From Paenibacillus athensensis (GTDB lineage: Bacteria > Bacillota > Bacilli > Paenibacillales > NBRC-103111), in contig NZ_MYFO02000002.1 of the NCBI RefSeq assembly GCF_004514475.2, positions 434,001 through 498,000 on the forward strand: DNA of 64,000 nucleotides, read 5' to 3'. Under the pieces are notes generated by a model. That model was not told the origin of the DNA and made no database searches. It saw only the letters and a program-made list of their open reading frames with translations. Made by a program: the position numbers and the translations under genes. Position 1 is the first letter of the stretch. Every line of letters starts with the position of its first letter. Shown here in pieces: positions 40,300 to 51,124 of the stretch.

Positions 40300-41643
40300 A
40301 TGAGTGCACAACGCAAGCTGCATTTAAACGCCTTTTTGATGAATACCGGACATCATGAGGCGTCCTGGAGACACCCCGACACGGAGCCGGAGCATACGAC
40401 GGATATTGCTTACTATCAGAAGCTTGCGCAAATCGCCGAGCGGGCCAAGCTGGATTCGCTGTTTTTGGCTGACGGTTATGTGCTGCTCGGCAACGTCAAA
40501 TATCGGGCTTCAGCCGGATTGGAGCCGTTCACGATGCTCTCGGCCCTGGCTGCCGCGACCAGCCGTATCGGCCTGATCGCTACGGTATCGACGACGTACA
40601 ATGAGCCATTTCATGTGGCGCGAATGTTTGCTTCGCTCGATCATATCAGCAAGGGCCGGGCCGGCTGGAACATTGTCACCTCATCGGGTGACGCGACGGC
40701 GCAAAACTTTGGCCTCGACGCGCATCCCGAGCATACAGCGCGTTATGAGCGAGCCCGCGAATTTGTGGAGACGGTAACCGAGCTGTGGGATAGCTGGGAG
40801 GACGATGCGCTGGTGATTGATCGACCAGCCGGTATTTTCGCCGATACGGACAAGGTGCGGCCGATTCATCATAAAGGGCCGGCGTTTGCAGTGCGCGGTC
40901 CGCTGAACATTCCGCGGCCGCCGCAGGGTTATCCGTTGCTGGTGCAGGCGGGCTCTTCCGAGGACGGCAAAGAGTTTGCGGCGCAGACGGCGGAGGCGAT
41001 TTTTACGGCACAGCAGACGCTGGCCGAAGCGCAGGCGTTTTATGCCGATGTCAAAGGCCGGCTGGCCCGTTACGGGCGTTCGCCGGAGCAATTGCTCATC
41101 TTGCCCGGCATCAGTCCGGTTATTGCCGATACGGAACAGGAAGCGAAGGAAAAAGAAGCGTATCTGCATGAGCTGACCATTCCCGAATATGGACTGGCGC
41201 GTTTGTCCGAGCTGCTTCGCGTCGATCTGTTCGACTATCCGCTTGACGGGCCGGTGCCGCTGGAGGCGTTGCCTGATATTTCGGCCATCAACGGCAATAA
41301 AAGCCGGTTTCAGCTCGTCGTCGATCTGGCTCGCCGCGACCGGCTGACAATCCGCGAACTGATTCTGCGTACAGCCGGCGGGCGCGGGCATTTGACATTT
41401 GCCGGGACGGCTGTGCAGGTTGCCGATTTAATTGAGACCTGGTTCACCAGCGGCGCTGCGGACGGCTTTAATATTATGCCTCCTCATTTGCCGGGCAGCC
41501 TGATTGACTTTGCCGACAAAGTGGTGCCGGAGCTGCAACGCCGCGGGCTATTCCGCACGGAGTACGACAGCTCGACGCTGCGGGGTCATCTGGGCCTGGC
41601 CCGCCCGGTTAACCGCTTCAGCCGCGCCGCTGTTGCGGAATAA
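40300..41643 (+). CDS. Flavin-dependent LLM-class monooxygenase (NtaA/SnaA/DszA group)
   Basis: A 447-residue luciferase-fold oxygenase that uses reduced FMN from a separate reductase. Typical features are LNAFLMNTGHHEASWRHP, RAKLDSLFLADGYVLLG, ATSRIGLIATVSTTYNEPFHVAR, GRAGWNIVTSS and PPQGYPLLVQAGSSEDG. Family members open sulfur- or nitrogen-containing compounds for nutrient salvage (dibenzothiophene sulfone, nitrilotriacetate, S-modified cysteine). The substrate here is unknown. The ATG at 40300 is preceded by AAGGAAAGAGG. Confidence 0.88.
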   Translation: MSAQRKLHLNAFLMNTGHHEASWRHPDTEPEHTTDIAYYQKLAQIAERAKLDSLFLADGYVLLGNVKYRASAGLEPFTMLSALAAATSRIGLIATVSTTYNEPFHVARMFASLDHISKGRAGWNIVTSSGDATAQNFGLDAHPEHTARYERAREFVETVTELWDSWEDDALVIDRPAGIFADTDKVRPIHHKGPAFAVRGPLNIPRPPQGYPLLVQAGSSEDGKEFAAQTAEAIFTAQQTLAEAQAFYADVKGRLARYGRSPEQLLILPGISPVIADTEQEAKEKEAYLHELTIPEYGLARLSELLRVDLFDYPLDGPVPLEALPDISAINGNKSRFQLVVDLARRDRLTIRELILRTAGGRGHLTFAGTAVQVADLIETWFTSGAADGFNIMPPHLPGSLIDFADKVVPELQRRGLFRTEYDSSTLRGHLGLARPVNRFSRAAVAE

Positions 41644-41791
41644 AAGCGCGGTCCGGCGCACAGCTCCGGATTGGCGCTTGCAAGGGGTGAACGCGTCGTC
41701 GGGCCGGACTTGACCTTTGGAATAGTCATACGCGATGATAAAGCCAGTAGCTTCTGGCTAGAGCTGATTGGATAATGGAGGGAATGTCCTG

Positions 41792-42616
41792 ATGAGTTTG
41801 ACAACAGAATGGGTGCGTTACGGCCATGATGGCCGTTATAAAGGATATGCGGCATGGCCGGCGAGCTTTGTTGAGCCGCAGCCGTCTATTCTGATCCTGC
41901 AGGAAATTTGGGGCGTAGACCGCCACATTCAGGATGTGGCGCGGCGGTTTGCTTCGGCCGGGTATGTGGCGTTTGCTCCGGATTACTTTTCGGTCGACGG
42001 CGAGCGTGAGGAAGCGCTGACGGAGGAGCGCGTCGAAGAAGCGAAATCGTTCCTGAACGAGCTTCCTCCTGCGGTCTGGCGTGACGTCGATGGTCGCGCA
42101 CGCGCGCTGGCTTCGGGTCATTACGCGCCAGAGCAGCGCGAGCGGATCGAAGCGACGTTGGGTCGCATCTTCGCCACCGGCGCGCGCTTAGGCGAATTTG
42201 CGGTGCAAACGCTGGAAACGGCGGGATTTTTGCGCGATACGTTTGAGCCCTCCTGCGGCCGCAAGACGGCGGCGGTCGGCTTCTGCTTTGGCGGCTCGCT
42301 GGCGATTGCTCTGGCCGCTCAAGACTCAGCCCTCAGCGGCGCGGTTACGTTCTACGGCGCAGCTCCGCAGGGCATACAACTCGAAGCGATTCAATGCCCG
42401 GTTTTTGGTATTTACGGCGAAGCGGACCGGCGCGTCACTGAAACTGTACCCGTTTTGGAAGCAGGGCTGCTGGCAGCGGGCAAATCGTTCCGTTACCATA
42501 TCTACCCGGATGCGCAGCATGCCTTCTTCAACGATACGCGTCCGACCTACAACGCAGAAGCTGCCCGTGAAGCCTACGCGCGGACGTTGAACTTCCTATG
42601 GGCCGCGCTCCATTGA
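41792..42616 (+). CDS. Dienelactone hydrolase-family protein
   Basis: A 274-residue cytoplasmic alpha/beta hydrolase. It shows ILQEIWGVDRHIQDVARRFA, nucleophile Cys in GFCFGGSLA, Asp in YGEADRRV and His in DAQHAFFND, the Cys-Asp-His triad of dienelactone hydrolases. Members cleave lactones in aromatic degradation, but many have other substrates. The start at 41792 follows GGAGGGA. It overlaps the next gene by 19 bases. Confidence 0.87.
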   Translation: MSLTTEWVRYGHDGRYKGYAAWPASFVEPQPSILILQEIWGVDRHIQDVARRFASAGYVAFAPDYFSVDGEREEALTEERVEEAKSFLNELPPAVWRDVDGRARALASGHYAPEQRERIEATLGRIFATGARLGEFAVQTLETAGFLRDTFEPSCGRKTAAVGFCFGGSLAIALAAQDSALSGAVTFYGAAPQGIQLEAIQCPVFGIYGEADRRVTETVPVLEAGLLAAGKSFRYHIYPDAQHAFFNDTRPTYNAEAAREAYARTLNFLWAALH

Positions 42617-43911
42617 CGGAGGCTTCGGCAGCCGCATGCGCATGCGCGACGCCGTGGAAGCGGAACTTGTGGATTTTGTGGGCAGGCTCGCTGCTGTGCA
42701 GTGCCAGCTATACGATGTGCGTCCCTTTTTTGCCCTTGTTTCTGTACGATCTGGGTGTACAGGGCGATGCGGTCCACGTCTGGTCGGGCGCGGTATTGTC
42801 CGCTGCGTTTCTTGTTGGCGCTGTGATGGGGCCTTTCTGGGGCGTGCTCGCCGACCGCTTCGGCAAACGGCGGATGGTGATCCGCGCCGGCATCGGCTTA
42901 TCTGTCGTCTATGCGCTGTTTGCCGTTGTGCACGGTCCGTGGCAGCTGCTTGCTGTCCGCTTGCTCCAAGGCTTCGTCGCCGGCTTTATCCCGGCGTCGA
43001 TGGCGCTGGTCGCCAGTTTCACGCCGGAGAAGCGTATGGGCTGGAGCCTCGGCATGATGCAAGCCGGTACGATGTCGGGCGGCATCCTCGGTCCGCTGCT
43101 CGGCGGGCTGCTTGCCGAGGGCTTCGGCATGCGGCTGTCGTTTGCTGCCGCCGCCGTGCTGCTCGTACTGGCGACGACAGCCGTCGCGGCGTTTGTCCGT
43201 GAGGCGCCGCCGCGCGCCGAGCCGACAGCGGATGCCCACCGGCCCGCCCGAAGCGCTGAAACTGAAAGCGCCGTTGCATCGCCGCTCAAGCCGCGCTTTG
43301 TGTTCAGCCGGGCGATCTTGGCGATGCTGGCGCTGTTGTTTATGTATCAGCTGTGCGTCAACACGCTGCAGCCGATTGTGCCGCTGCATATCGCCGAGAT
43401 GAAGCATGGCTCAACCGGCGCGGTGCTGACCTCCGGCTTTGTCCTGTCGCTGGTCGGCATCGCCGGGATGATCGCTTCCCCTCTGTGGGGCCGCCTCGGC
43501 TCCAGCCTGCCCAGCGGACGTATTTTGCAGCTGTGCCTGCTTGGAGCAGGGCTGATCGTCATGCTTCAGTCGTGGACGGCCGCTGTCTGGCAGTTTACGC
43601 TCGTGCAGTTTGTCTACGGCTTTTGCATGGCCGGAATCGCTCCCACGGTAAATACGCTGATGGTCCGTCACACAGATCGCGCGGTCCGCGGCCGCATGTT
43701 CGGTCTGACCTCCAGTGCCAATCAGCTTGGCGGCATGGCCGGACCGTTGCTTGGCGGCTCGCTGGGGCTGTGGCTCGGCAACCGCTGGGTGTTCATGGCC
43801 GTCGGCTTCGCGCTCCTCGCTGCTGGAGCGGCGACCAGCCTGCTGCTGCAGCGCCAGTTGGCAGAAAAGGCATTGACTTCTGGCCCGGGTTCTAGTACGT
43901 TGGAAGCATGA
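42598..43911 (+). CDS. MFS transporter, 12-segment drug efflux type
   Basis: A 437-residue major facilitator protein. It has twelve predicted segments in two halves with a charged central loop (about 200-235), motif A GVLADRFGKRRMVI after segment 2 and a related GRLGSSLPSGRIL in the second half. It resembles TetA-like or YttB-like exporters. It sits between the hydrolase and a MarR repressor and overlaps both, so it is likely controlled by the latter. The ATG at 42598 lacks a clear ribosome binding site, which suggests coupling to the upstream gene. Confidence 0.85.
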   Translation: MGRAPLTEASAAACACATPWKRNLWILWAGSLLCSASYTMCVPFLPLFLYDLGVQGDAVHVWSGAVLSAAFLVGAVMGPFWGVLADRFGKRRMVIRAGIGLSVVYALFAVVHGPWQLLAVRLLQGFVAGFIPASMALVASFTPEKRMGWSLGMMQAGTMSGGILGPLLGGLLAEGFGMRLSFAAAAVLLVLATTAVAAFVREAPPRAEPTADAHRPARSAETESAVASPLKPRFVFSRAILAMLALLFMYQLCVNTLQPIVPLHIAEMKHGSTGAVLTSGFVLSLVGIAGMIASPLWGRLGSSLPSGRILQLCLLGAGLIVMLQSWTAAVWQFTLVQFVYGFCMAGIAPTVNTLMVRHTDRAVRGRMFGLTSSANQLGGMAGPLLGGSLGLWLGNRWVFMAVGFALLAAGAATSLLLQRQLAEKALTSGPGSSTLEA

Positions 43912-44393
43912 ATGCTTCATCCGAAAGGGTTAGGTCAATGACACAGGACGTAGAGCGAGATCAGGCATTGGAGCAATCGCATACGGACCGCATCCGCGAG
44001 TTTCTGCTTGCGATGGGTCATTCGCTGCAGCAGTACCAGCACAGCTTCGCATGCAGCGCCGAGCTGCCCCGGCACGAATTCAACGTGCTTTTTGTGCTGC
44101 ATCAGAAAGGACCGCTCGTCTGCAAGGAAATCGCCCACGAAGTGCCGGCGATCAGCCTCAGCACGCTGACCCGGCTGCTTGACAGTCTTGAGCATAAGGG
44201 CCTGATCGAACGGAGCCTCGATCCGAATGACCGGCGCAGCTTCATTATTGCACCGACCGAGGACGCGCGCGAGCTGATGGAGGGATTCCCGCAGCACGTC
44301 GATTGCTTCGTGCAACGCGTGGCGCGGGCGCTGACGCCCGCAGAGCAGGAGCTGTTCACCTCGCTGCTGACGAAGATCAAATCGCAGCTTTAG
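43908..44393 (+). CDS. MarR-family regulator
   Basis: A 161-residue winged-helix regulator (VLHQKGPLVCKEIAHEVP, SLSTLTRLLDSLEHKGLIERS, DPNDRRSFIIAPT). It starts at an ATG overlapping the MFS stop; an in-frame ATG at 43938 is an alternative. It probably represses the transporter operon in response to a small aromatic or drug ligand, as is usual for MarR. Confidence 0.85.
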   Translation: MNASSERVRSMTQDVERDQALEQSHTDRIREFLLAMGHSLQQYQHSFACSAELPRHEFNVLFVLHQKGPLVCKEIAHEVPAISLSTLTRLLDSLEHKGLIERSLDPNDRRSFIIAPTEDARELMEGFPQHVDCFVQRVARALTPAEQELFTSLLTKIKSQL

Positions 44394-44429
44394 GAGCGCG
44401 CCGATCGGCGACAATCACGCTATTTATAC

Positions 44430-44462
44430 GGCATTCGGGCCTTGCGGTCCGGATGCCTTTTT
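44430..44462 (+). terminator. Terminator after the MFS/MarR genes
   Basis: GGCATTCGG (44430-44438) and CCGGATGCC (44449-44457), then five Ts. Confidence 0.8.
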
Positions 44463-44521
44463 GCTGATCTTTTTTCGACAGACAGGTACAATTTTGCATT
44501 AGGAATAGGTTCATTTGCTTA

Positions 44522-44551
44522 TTGTCCTTTGGGAAAAAGGTAGCATATAAT
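44522..44551 (+). promoter_or_regulatory. Promoter of the chemoreceptor gene
   Basis: TTGTCC (44522-44527), 18 bp, TATAAT (44546-44551). It is sigma-A-like; no sigma-D motif is visible. Confidence 0.6.
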
Positions 44552-44593
44552 AGACTCACTGTCGAAATTATCTTACGCGTGAAAGGCGGATTC

Positions 44594-46624
44594 ATGCACA
44601 TGACCAAAACTCGTACTCCAAGACGCGCCATGTCGATCCAGTTTAAAATTATTATCCCTATTCTTTTGGTCACGACGCTGCTGATGTCGGCGATTGCTTT
44701 TTTCGTGTATAGCTTTGTAGAAGATAGCATGCACCAGAAGGGGCTTGCTACGGTGGAAGCGGCGCGTATTGGACTGGAAAGCGCCATCACGGCCCGCAAG
44801 ACGGCGGAAGACGTGATGGAACGGGAGATGCTTGCGCAAGCGAAGCTTGTTTCCTATGTGATGGATACGCAGAAGCTGACGTTTCCGCTGATTACCGACC
44901 TGGCCAAGCGTTCGGGTATCGATGACATCTGGATTACCGACGGCACCGGCAAGGTAACGCTGACGAATGCCGGCGAGAAGGTCGATTTCAGCTTCGGCGC
45001 CGATAAAGCAGGCCAGGCTTACGAATTTATGAAGCTGCTGGACGGCTCGGCCCAAGCGGTCGCGCAGCCGGCGCAACAACGTACGATTGATCCCAAGGTG
45101 TATAAATATGTCGGCGTGACGGGCTGGAACAGCAAGCGCATCGTTCAGGTGGGCCGTGACGGCGAGCGTCTGACGCAGCTCGAGGAGCAAATCGGGGCGA
45201 AGCAGCTTTTGCAGCAGCTGTATACAAAGCTGGATAGCGAAGTCCTGTATTCGGCTGTTGTGGACAAGGACGGAAAGACGCTGTTTTCGAACGACGACGC
45301 GTTTACGTCTGCAGGCTCGCTCAAGGACTTTATCGCTGCGGGCATGCAGCAGGCCGATATTGCTTCTGAAGTCGGCACCTATAATCAGACCAAGGTACGC
45401 TATTATGTGACCAAGCTATCCAGCGGTCAAGGGCTCGTGCTGGGCTTGTCGCAAAATCTCTTGTCCAGCATTCTCGAGCTGATGCTGGCGGCTGTTATTG
45501 CCGCTGCGGTGCTGCTTGGCGTCATCGTCTTTTTCATTGTGCACATCCAGTTCAAGCGCTTAAAGGAGCTGGAGCGGACGATGGTTACAATCAGTGAAGG
45601 GCGCGGCGATCTGACGCGTCGTTTGCCGGTCAAGACGCGCGATGAAATCGGCACGGTGGCCGGAGCGTTCAACAGCTTCATGAACACGGTGCAATCGATT
45701 GTAGCCGATGTCAAAACAGCGTCGCAGACGAGCTTCCAGCATACGCTGGACATTCATCAGGCTGCGCTGGCGACAACGGCTGTATCCAACGAAATCAACC
45801 ACGCGATTCACGAAATTGCCGACGCTTCCTCGAAGCAGGCCTCCGGCGTGGAAGAAGGCATGCGGACGATTCACGGCATGGCCGATTCCATTCGCGAGAC
45901 GAACGATCAGGCTATCGAGCTGGAGCAGCTCAACCAGACCATCAACAGCCGTCAGCAGAACGGCGCGGAAGCGGTGCAGTCGCTTCAGGAAGGGATGCAG
46001 CGGTACAGCGATTTGGCACAAGGCGTCTCCGGCAACCTGAACGAGCTGATCGAAGGCATCGGCGGCATTCTGGAAATGTCCGATCTGATTCAGGGACTGT
46101 CGCGGCAAACCGGTTTGCTGGCGTTGAACGCGTCAATTGAAGCGGCGCGGGCCGGCGAGCACGGTCGCGGATTTTCCGTCGTTGCCTCGGAGGTGCGCAA
46201 GCTGTCGGAGCAGTCGAATGAGGCGTCCGAGCGCATTCGCGCCATTCTCGGCACGGTCATGACTTCGACCGAAACGACGAAAAGCGTGATGAGCGATGCC
46301 CAGGAAGCGCTGGAGCGACAGTTCCACACTGTCGGCCATACATCGCAGGCGTTCAGTGATATTGCCGAGTCATTGTCGACGATGAACAAGCTGATTGCCA
46401 CCATGCGCGGCATGACGCAAAATCTCGATACGCAAAAGGATCATTTGACCCGTTTCATCGAAGAAGCCTCTGCGCTGACCGAAGAGACGGCGGCGGGCTC
46501 GCAGGAAGTGCTCGCGAGCGTGGAGACCCAACTGCAAATGTTCGAGCAGGTTTCGAGCCAAACAACCGAGCTGAAAACACTCATGGACAATTTGAAAAAC
46601 GGCGTCGACCGTTTTGTCGTCTAG
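44594..46624 (+). CDS. Methyl-accepting chemotaxis protein
   Basis: A 676-residue receptor. A first membrane segment (about 20-45) is followed by an extracellular sensor of the Cache type (about 60-295, [19 protein letters not shown]), a second membrane segment (about 305-330), HAMP (about 335-390) and the cytoplasmic signalling coiled coil with the hairpin tip [40 protein letters not shown] (quoted in part). The tip differs slightly from the usual E-IA-QTNLLALNA form. ATG at 44594 with AAAGGCGG. It lies just upstream of a signalling hub that includes CheR and CheB-type enzymes. Confidence 0.9.
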   Translation: MHMTKTRTPRRAMSIQFKIIIPILLVTTLLMSAIAFFVYSFVEDSMHQKGLATVEAARIGLESAITARKTAEDVMEREMLAQAKLVSYVMDTQKLTFPLITDLAKRSGIDDIWITDGTGKVTLTNAGEKVDFSFGADKAGQAYEFMKLLDGSAQAVAQPAQQRTIDPKVYKYVGVTGWNSKRIVQVGRDGERLTQLEEQIGAKQLLQQLYTKLDSEVLYSAVVDKDGKTLFSNDDAFTSAGSLKDFIAAGMQQADIASEVGTYNQTKVRYYVTKLSSGQGLVLGLSQNLLSSILELMLAAVIAAAVLLGVIVFFIVHIQFKRLKELERTMVTISEGRGDLTRRLPVKTRDEIGTVAGAFNSFMNTVQSIVADVKTASQTSFQHTLDIHQAALATTAVSNEINHAIHEIADASSKQASGVEEGMRTIHGMADSIRETNDQAIELEQLNQTINSRQQNGAEAVQSLQEGMQRYSDLAQGVSGNLNELIEGIGGILEMSDLIQGLSRQTGLLALNASIEAARAGEHGRGFSVVASEVRKLSEQSNEASERIRAILGTVMTSTETTKSVMSDAQEALERQFHTVGHTSQAFSDIAESLSTMNKLIATMRGMTQNLDTQKDHLTRFIEEASALTEETAAGSQEVLASVETQLQMFEQVSSQTTELKTLMDNLKNGVDRFVV

Positions 46625-46684
46625 CCGGTTTGCTGCATGCAAGCCGCAGGCGGCCGGCGGCAGCATATAGCAATGTCACAGCGG

Positions 46685-46728
46685 GCTGTCGGCCCGGCAG
46701 GAGCGGCCTGCCGGCGGCAGCTTTTTTT
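46685..46728 (+). terminator. Terminator after the chemoreceptor gene
   Basis: A GC-rich stem of CCGGCAGG/CCTGCCGG with flanking GCTG/CAGC pairs, followed by seven Ts. Confidence 0.85.
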
Positions 46729-46888
46729 GCTGTAAAGTCGTCCCCTACCCATCTTTGGCCGCTTGCAGCAGCGCTCGCCCTGCCAGCGTCGCGTCAGGGG
46801 AACTTGCCCGTTAATGCCGCCGCAGGCAGGGATTTGGCCGCGCGCGACGAAACGGATACATAAGAACGATAGAGATGAGGAATGACGC

Positions 46889-49800
46889 ATGTCGTGGTTT
46901 AACCACTTGAAAATTAACAATAAGCTGATCGTGATGATTTTGCTGCCGATGCTGGGCCTGATCTATTTGACGGTCAATTCCGCAGTCGATAAAAGCCAGC
47001 ATTTGGCGCAAATGGACCGCTTGCAGACGCTCGTGTACTTCACGGTCGATATCAACGGCGTCGTCCATGAGTTTCAAAAGGAGCGCGGACTGGTGTCCAG
47101 CTATTTCGGCACGCGCACGGCGTCGCTGCAATCGCGGATGCTGGATCAGCGGGGACTCACCGATACCGCGGTTGCCAGGCTCAAGACAAGCTTGCAGACG
47201 TTCCCGGCGGATCAATACGGCGCCAGCTTCGCCAGCGAGCTCGCCGCCACGGTGAAGGAGTTGGGCAAGCTGGAATCGCAGCGCGCGTTGATTGACGGAG
47301 GGCAGACCGATACGCCGACGGCGATGGCGTATTACCGTGGCGTCACGACGCAATTTTTTCATCTGATGACGGTGGTGAATCAGCTGAGCGATGACCCGCA
47401 GGTTTCGGGAGCGCTTTCGGCGTACATTCATTTTTCGCGCAGCAAATCGGGAGTCAGCCAAGAGCGCGCGCTGCTGGGCGACGTATTCGGCAAAAGCAGC
47501 CTTGAATCGGCGGATATCGAGCAGACGAAGGTGCTGGACAGCGAGCAAAAGCTGTATTACAACGTGTTTGCTTCGTATGCGCAGCCGGCGGACATCGAGT
47601 TTTATCAAAAAACGGTGCGCGGCGAGTCCGTAACGGAAGCCGACCGGATGCTGCAAACGGTGCTGAGCGGCAAGGACGGACAGAAAATCGAGATCGATCC
47701 CGAGGTCTGGTATACGCTCGTGACGGACAAGATCGATTTGCTCAAGCAGGTCGAAGACCACTATTCGCAAAATTTGTTGGCGCAAATTGACGGCATCAAG
47801 CATCAAGCGCTTGTATCGCTGATCAGCGTTGTGCTGTTTAATCTGCTGGTGCTGGTGCTGTCGCTAGGCGTCATTTTCTGGACATCGCGGCTGATGCTGC
47901 GTCAGCTTCGCCTGCTCAAGCAGTCGACGCAGCTGATTCTGGAAGGGGAGACCCATGCGCAAGCCGATGTCGTCAGCCGCGACGAATTCGGCGATTTGGC
48001 CGAGGCATTCAACCAGATGGTGGCCAGCTTCCGCGATGTCATTATTCAAGCCGACCGGATTTCGCAGGGCGAATACGAGCTGACGATTGTGCCGCGCTCC
48101 GAGCGCGACCGATTGAGCTTTGCGCTGGCGGGGATGCTAACCTCGCTCAAGGACACGAAGGCGGAGAACGAGCGGCAAAATTGGCTCAAAACGCAGCTTG
48201 CCCGTCTAACCGGCCTGTCGCAAGGCGTGGGCAGCGTGCAGCAGCTCGTCTCGATGCTGATCTCGGAAATCTCCGGGCTGCTTGGCGTCGGACAAGGAGC
48301 GATTTACGTCAAAGAGGACCGCCGGCTCGTCGAGCAGCGGGATGCGGAATTCGTGCTGCTCGGCACATACGCGTATTCGCGCCGCAAGCATTTGAATAAC
48401 CGCTTCCAGCTCGGCGAAGGGCTGATCGGCCAATGCGCGCTGGAGAAAAAGCCGATTCAACTGACGAACGCACCGGCTAATTACATTCAGATCACTTCCG
48501 GTCTCGGCGAAGGTGAGCCGCTGACGATTGTGGCGTTGCCGATTTTGTTTGAAGATGAAACGCTGGCTGTCATCGAGCTCGCTTCGTTCCAGCCGTTCAC
48601 GGAGATTCAGATGGATTTGCTCGAGCAGCTGTCGGCGACGATGGGCGTCGTGATTAACAGCGTGCGCGGTCGCCAGCGTACCGAGGAGCTGCTGCGCGAA
48701 TCGCAGGAGCTGGCCGAAGAGCTGCAAACCCAGCAGGAGGAGCTGCGCACGGCCAACGAGGAGCTGGAGGAGCAGACGAACATGCTGCGGACCTCCGAGG
48801 AAAAGCTGACCATCCAAAGTGAAGAGCTGCAAGCGATCAACGAGGAGCTGGAGGAAAAAACAAAATATCTGGAGCTGCAAAAAAGCGATATCGAGCAGCA
48901 AAATGGCCAGATTGCCCGTTCGAAGCAGGAGCTGGAGCTTAAAGCGCAGGAGCTGGAGCTGGCCAGCCGCTACAAGTCGGAATTTCTGGCCAATATGTCG
49001 CATGAGCTGCGCACGCCGCTGAACAGCCTGCTGATTCTCGCCAAATCGCTCGCCGGCAACGACGAGGGCAATTTGACCGAGGACCAGGTCGAAGCGGCCG
49101 GCGTCATCTACAGCGGCGGTCTGGACCTGCTGACGCTGATCAACGATATTCTCGATCTGTCCAAGGTCGAGGCGGGCAAGCTGAGCATTCATCGCGAGCC
49201 GGCGCGGCTGGAATCGATTCTGCGCAACCTGCAGATTCAATTTGCTCCTGTGGCCAAGGAACGGAAGCTGCAGCTGAATCTGACCTGCGACCCGGGCGTG
49301 CCGGAGACGATTGTGACCGACGCGTTGCGCGTGGAGCAAATTCTCAAAAATTTGCTGTCCAACGCCTTTAAATTCACGCCGAAAGGCTCGGTGTCGGTGC
49401 GCTTTTATGTCCCGGGCCGGGACGTGCAGCTGAGCCATCCTGCTTTACATCCGGGTGAGGTTCTTGCCATGGCCGTCACCGATACGGGCATCGGCATTCC
49501 GCCGGAGAAGCAGCGCGCGATCTTCGAGGCGTTCCAGCAGGCCGACGGCTCCACCAGCCGCAAGTATGGCGGCACGGGCCTGGGCCTGACGATTTCCCGC
49601 GAGCTGGCGAAGCTGCTCGGCGGCGAAATCACCCTCGCCAGCACGCAGGGCGAGGGCAGCACCTTCACGCTCTACTTGTCGAGCGTAGAGGCCGGAGCGG
49701 CCGGCGAAGCCGATTTCGCCGCTCCGGCTGCGGCTGCAGCGGCAGCGGCGCGGGAAACCGCCGCCGCCTCTGGCGCAGCCGCAGCCGTGCCGGGGGCGCC

Positions 49801-51121
49801 GGCGTTGCCGTCGGCGCCCGCTGGGCCGGCTCAGGCGGCTTCAGCCGCCGCGCCGGCCGCGGAAGCGGCGGAGGAAGCGCCGCCGCAGGGGCAGTTGCGG
49901 TCGTTCATTCCGGACGACCGCGAGGGACTGTCGCCGCAGGACGGCGACAAGGTCATCCTGATCATCGAGGATGACGCCCGCTTCGCGAAGGTGCTGATGG
50001 ATCTGTCGCGCAAGAAGGGCTTCAAGTGCCTGGCGGCCGGCGACGGCTTTACGGCGCTGCAATTGGCCAAGCGCTACGTGCCGGGCGCGATTCTGCTTGA
50101 TCTCGGGCTGCCGGACATGAGCGGGCTCAAGGTGCTCGATCATTTGAAATTCGACGGCGAAACCCGCCACATTCCGGTGCATATTATTTCCGGGCGCGAC
50201 GACGGCGCGGCTTCCTCGCTCAAGAAGGGCGCGGTTGGCTTCCTGCCCAAGCCGGTGACCGAAGACGAGCTGGAAGTCGTCTATACGCGGATCGAGCACG
50301 TGCTGAACGAGCGGATCAAGCAGGTGCTGGTCGTGGAAGACGATGCGCGCAACCAGAAAGCGATCGTCGAGCTGCTCAAGCATAAGAAAATCGAAATTCA
50401 CGGCGCCTACACCGCCGGAGAAGGGCTGGAGCTGCTCAAGCTCCACGACTACGATTGCGTCATTCTTGACTTGACCTTGCCGGATATGACCGGCTTCGAT
50501 ATGCTCCAGCGCATGGTCGACGAAAGCGGCAAGCCGGTCCCGCCGATTATTATCAATACAGGCATGGAGCTGAGCGAAGCGGAGTATAAACAATTGAACC
50601 GCTTTACCGACAGCATCGTGATCAAGGGCGTCAACTCGCCGGAGCGGCTGCTGGACGAGGTCACCTTGTTCCTGCACAGCGTGCAGAAGCTGCTGCCGCC
50701 GGAGCAGGTCGACATGATCCGCATGGTGCACGATTCCGACGAAACGCTGAAGGGTCGCAAAATTTTGCTCGTCGACGACGATTTGCGCAATACGTTCGCG
50801 TTGTCCAAGGTGCTGCGCCAGCACGGTCTGGAGGTCGTGATGGCCGACAACGGCCAGCTCGCTCTGGAAAAGCTGGACAAAGAAGCAGGCATCGAGCTGG
50901 TGATCATGGATATCATGATGCCGGTGATGGACGGCTATGAGGCGATGCGGCACATTCGGCGCAATCCGCGCTTTGACAAGCTGCCGATCATTGCCCTGAC
51001 GGCCAAGGCGATGGCTGGCGACCGGGAAAAAAGCATAGAAGGAGGCGCCAACGATTACATGACCAAGCCGGTCGATACCGACAAGCTGCTGTCATTAATT
51101 CGCGTGTGGCTGTTCAGATAA
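46889..51121 (+). CDS. Hybrid sensor kinase NIT-HAMP-GAF-HisKA-HATPase with three receiver domains
   Basis: A 1410-residue membrane hybrid kinase. After a first membrane segment (about 12-32) comes an extracellular NIT (nitrate/nitrite-sensing type) domain (HEFQKERGLVSSYFG). A second segment (about 312-334), HAMP, a GAF domain (about 440-600) and a long coiled coil (about 605-690) follow. The kinase core has the phosphohistidine near residue 704 (MSHELRTPLNSLL), the N box and GTGLGL. An Ala/Pro-rich linker (about 940-1010) leads to receivers at about 1021-1140, 1144-1265 and 1289-1408. The second receiver has the DLTLPDM phosphorylation site, and the third has VIMDIMMPVMDG. It heads a run with CheR, CheB and a receiver-kinase. 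Confidence 0.9.
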   Translation: MSWFNHLKINNKLIVMILLPMLGLIYLTVNSAVDKSQHLAQMDRLQTLVYFTVDINGVVHEFQKERGLVSSYFGTRTASLQSRMLDQRGLTDTAVARLKTSLQTFPADQYGASFASELAATVKELGKLESQRALIDGGQTDTPTAMAYYRGVTTQFFHLMTVVNQLSDDPQVSGALSAYIHFSRSKSGVSQERALLGDVFGKSSLESADIEQTKVLDSEQKLYYNVFASYAQPADIEFYQKTVRGESVTEADRMLQTVLSGKDGQKIEIDPEVWYTLVTDKIDLLKQVEDHYSQNLLAQIDGIKHQALVSLISVVLFNLLVLVLSLGVIFWTSRLMLRQLRLLKQSTQLILEGETHAQADVVSRDEFGDLAEAFNQMVASFRDVIIQADRISQGEYELTIVPRSERDRLSFALAGMLTSLKDTKAENERQNWLKTQLARLTGLSQGVGSVQQLVSMLISEISGLLGVGQGAIYVKEDRRLVEQRDAEFVLLGTYAYSRRKHLNNRFQLGEGLIGQCALEKKPIQLTNAPANYIQITSGLGEGEPLTIVALPILFEDETLAVIELASFQPFTEIQMDLLEQLSATMGVVINSVRGRQRTEELLRESQELAEELQTQQEELRTANEELEEQTNMLRTSEEKLTIQSEELQAINEELEEKTKYLELQKSDIEQQNGQIARSKQELELKAQELELASRYKSEFLANMSHELRTPLNSLLILAKSLAGNDEGNLTEDQVEAAGVIYSGGLDLLTLINDILDLSKVEAGKLSIHREPARLESILRNLQIQFAPVAKERKLQLNLTCDPGVPETIVTDALRVEQILKNLLSNAFKFTPKGSVSVRFYVPGRDVQLSHPALHPGEVLAMAVTDTGIGIPPEKQRAIFEAFQQADGSTSRKYGGTGLGLTISRELAKLLGGEITLASTQGEGSTFTLYLSSVEAGAAGEADFAAPAAAAAAAARETAAASGAAAAVPGAPALPSAPAGPAQAASAAAPAAEAAEEAPPQGQLRSFIPDDREGLSPQDGDKVILIIEDDARFAKVLMDLSRKKGFKCLAAGDGFTALQLAKRYVPGAILLDLGLPDMSGLKVLDHLKFDGETRHIPVHIISGRDDGAASSLKKGAVGFLPKPVTEDELEVVYTRIEHVLNERIKQVLVVEDDARNQKAIVELLKHKKIEIHGAYTAGEGLELLKLHDYDCVILDLTLPDMTGFDMLQRMVDESGKPVPPIIINTGMELSEAEYKQLNRFTDSIVIKGVNSPERLLDEVTLFLHSVQKLLPPEQVDMIRMVHDSDETLKGRKILLVDDDLRNTFALSKVLRQHGLEVVMADNGQLALEKLDKEAGIELVIMDIMMPVMDGYEAMRHIRRNPRFDKLPIIALTAKAMAGDREKSIEGGANDYMTKPVDTDKLLSLIRVWLFR

Positions 51122-51124
51122 CCG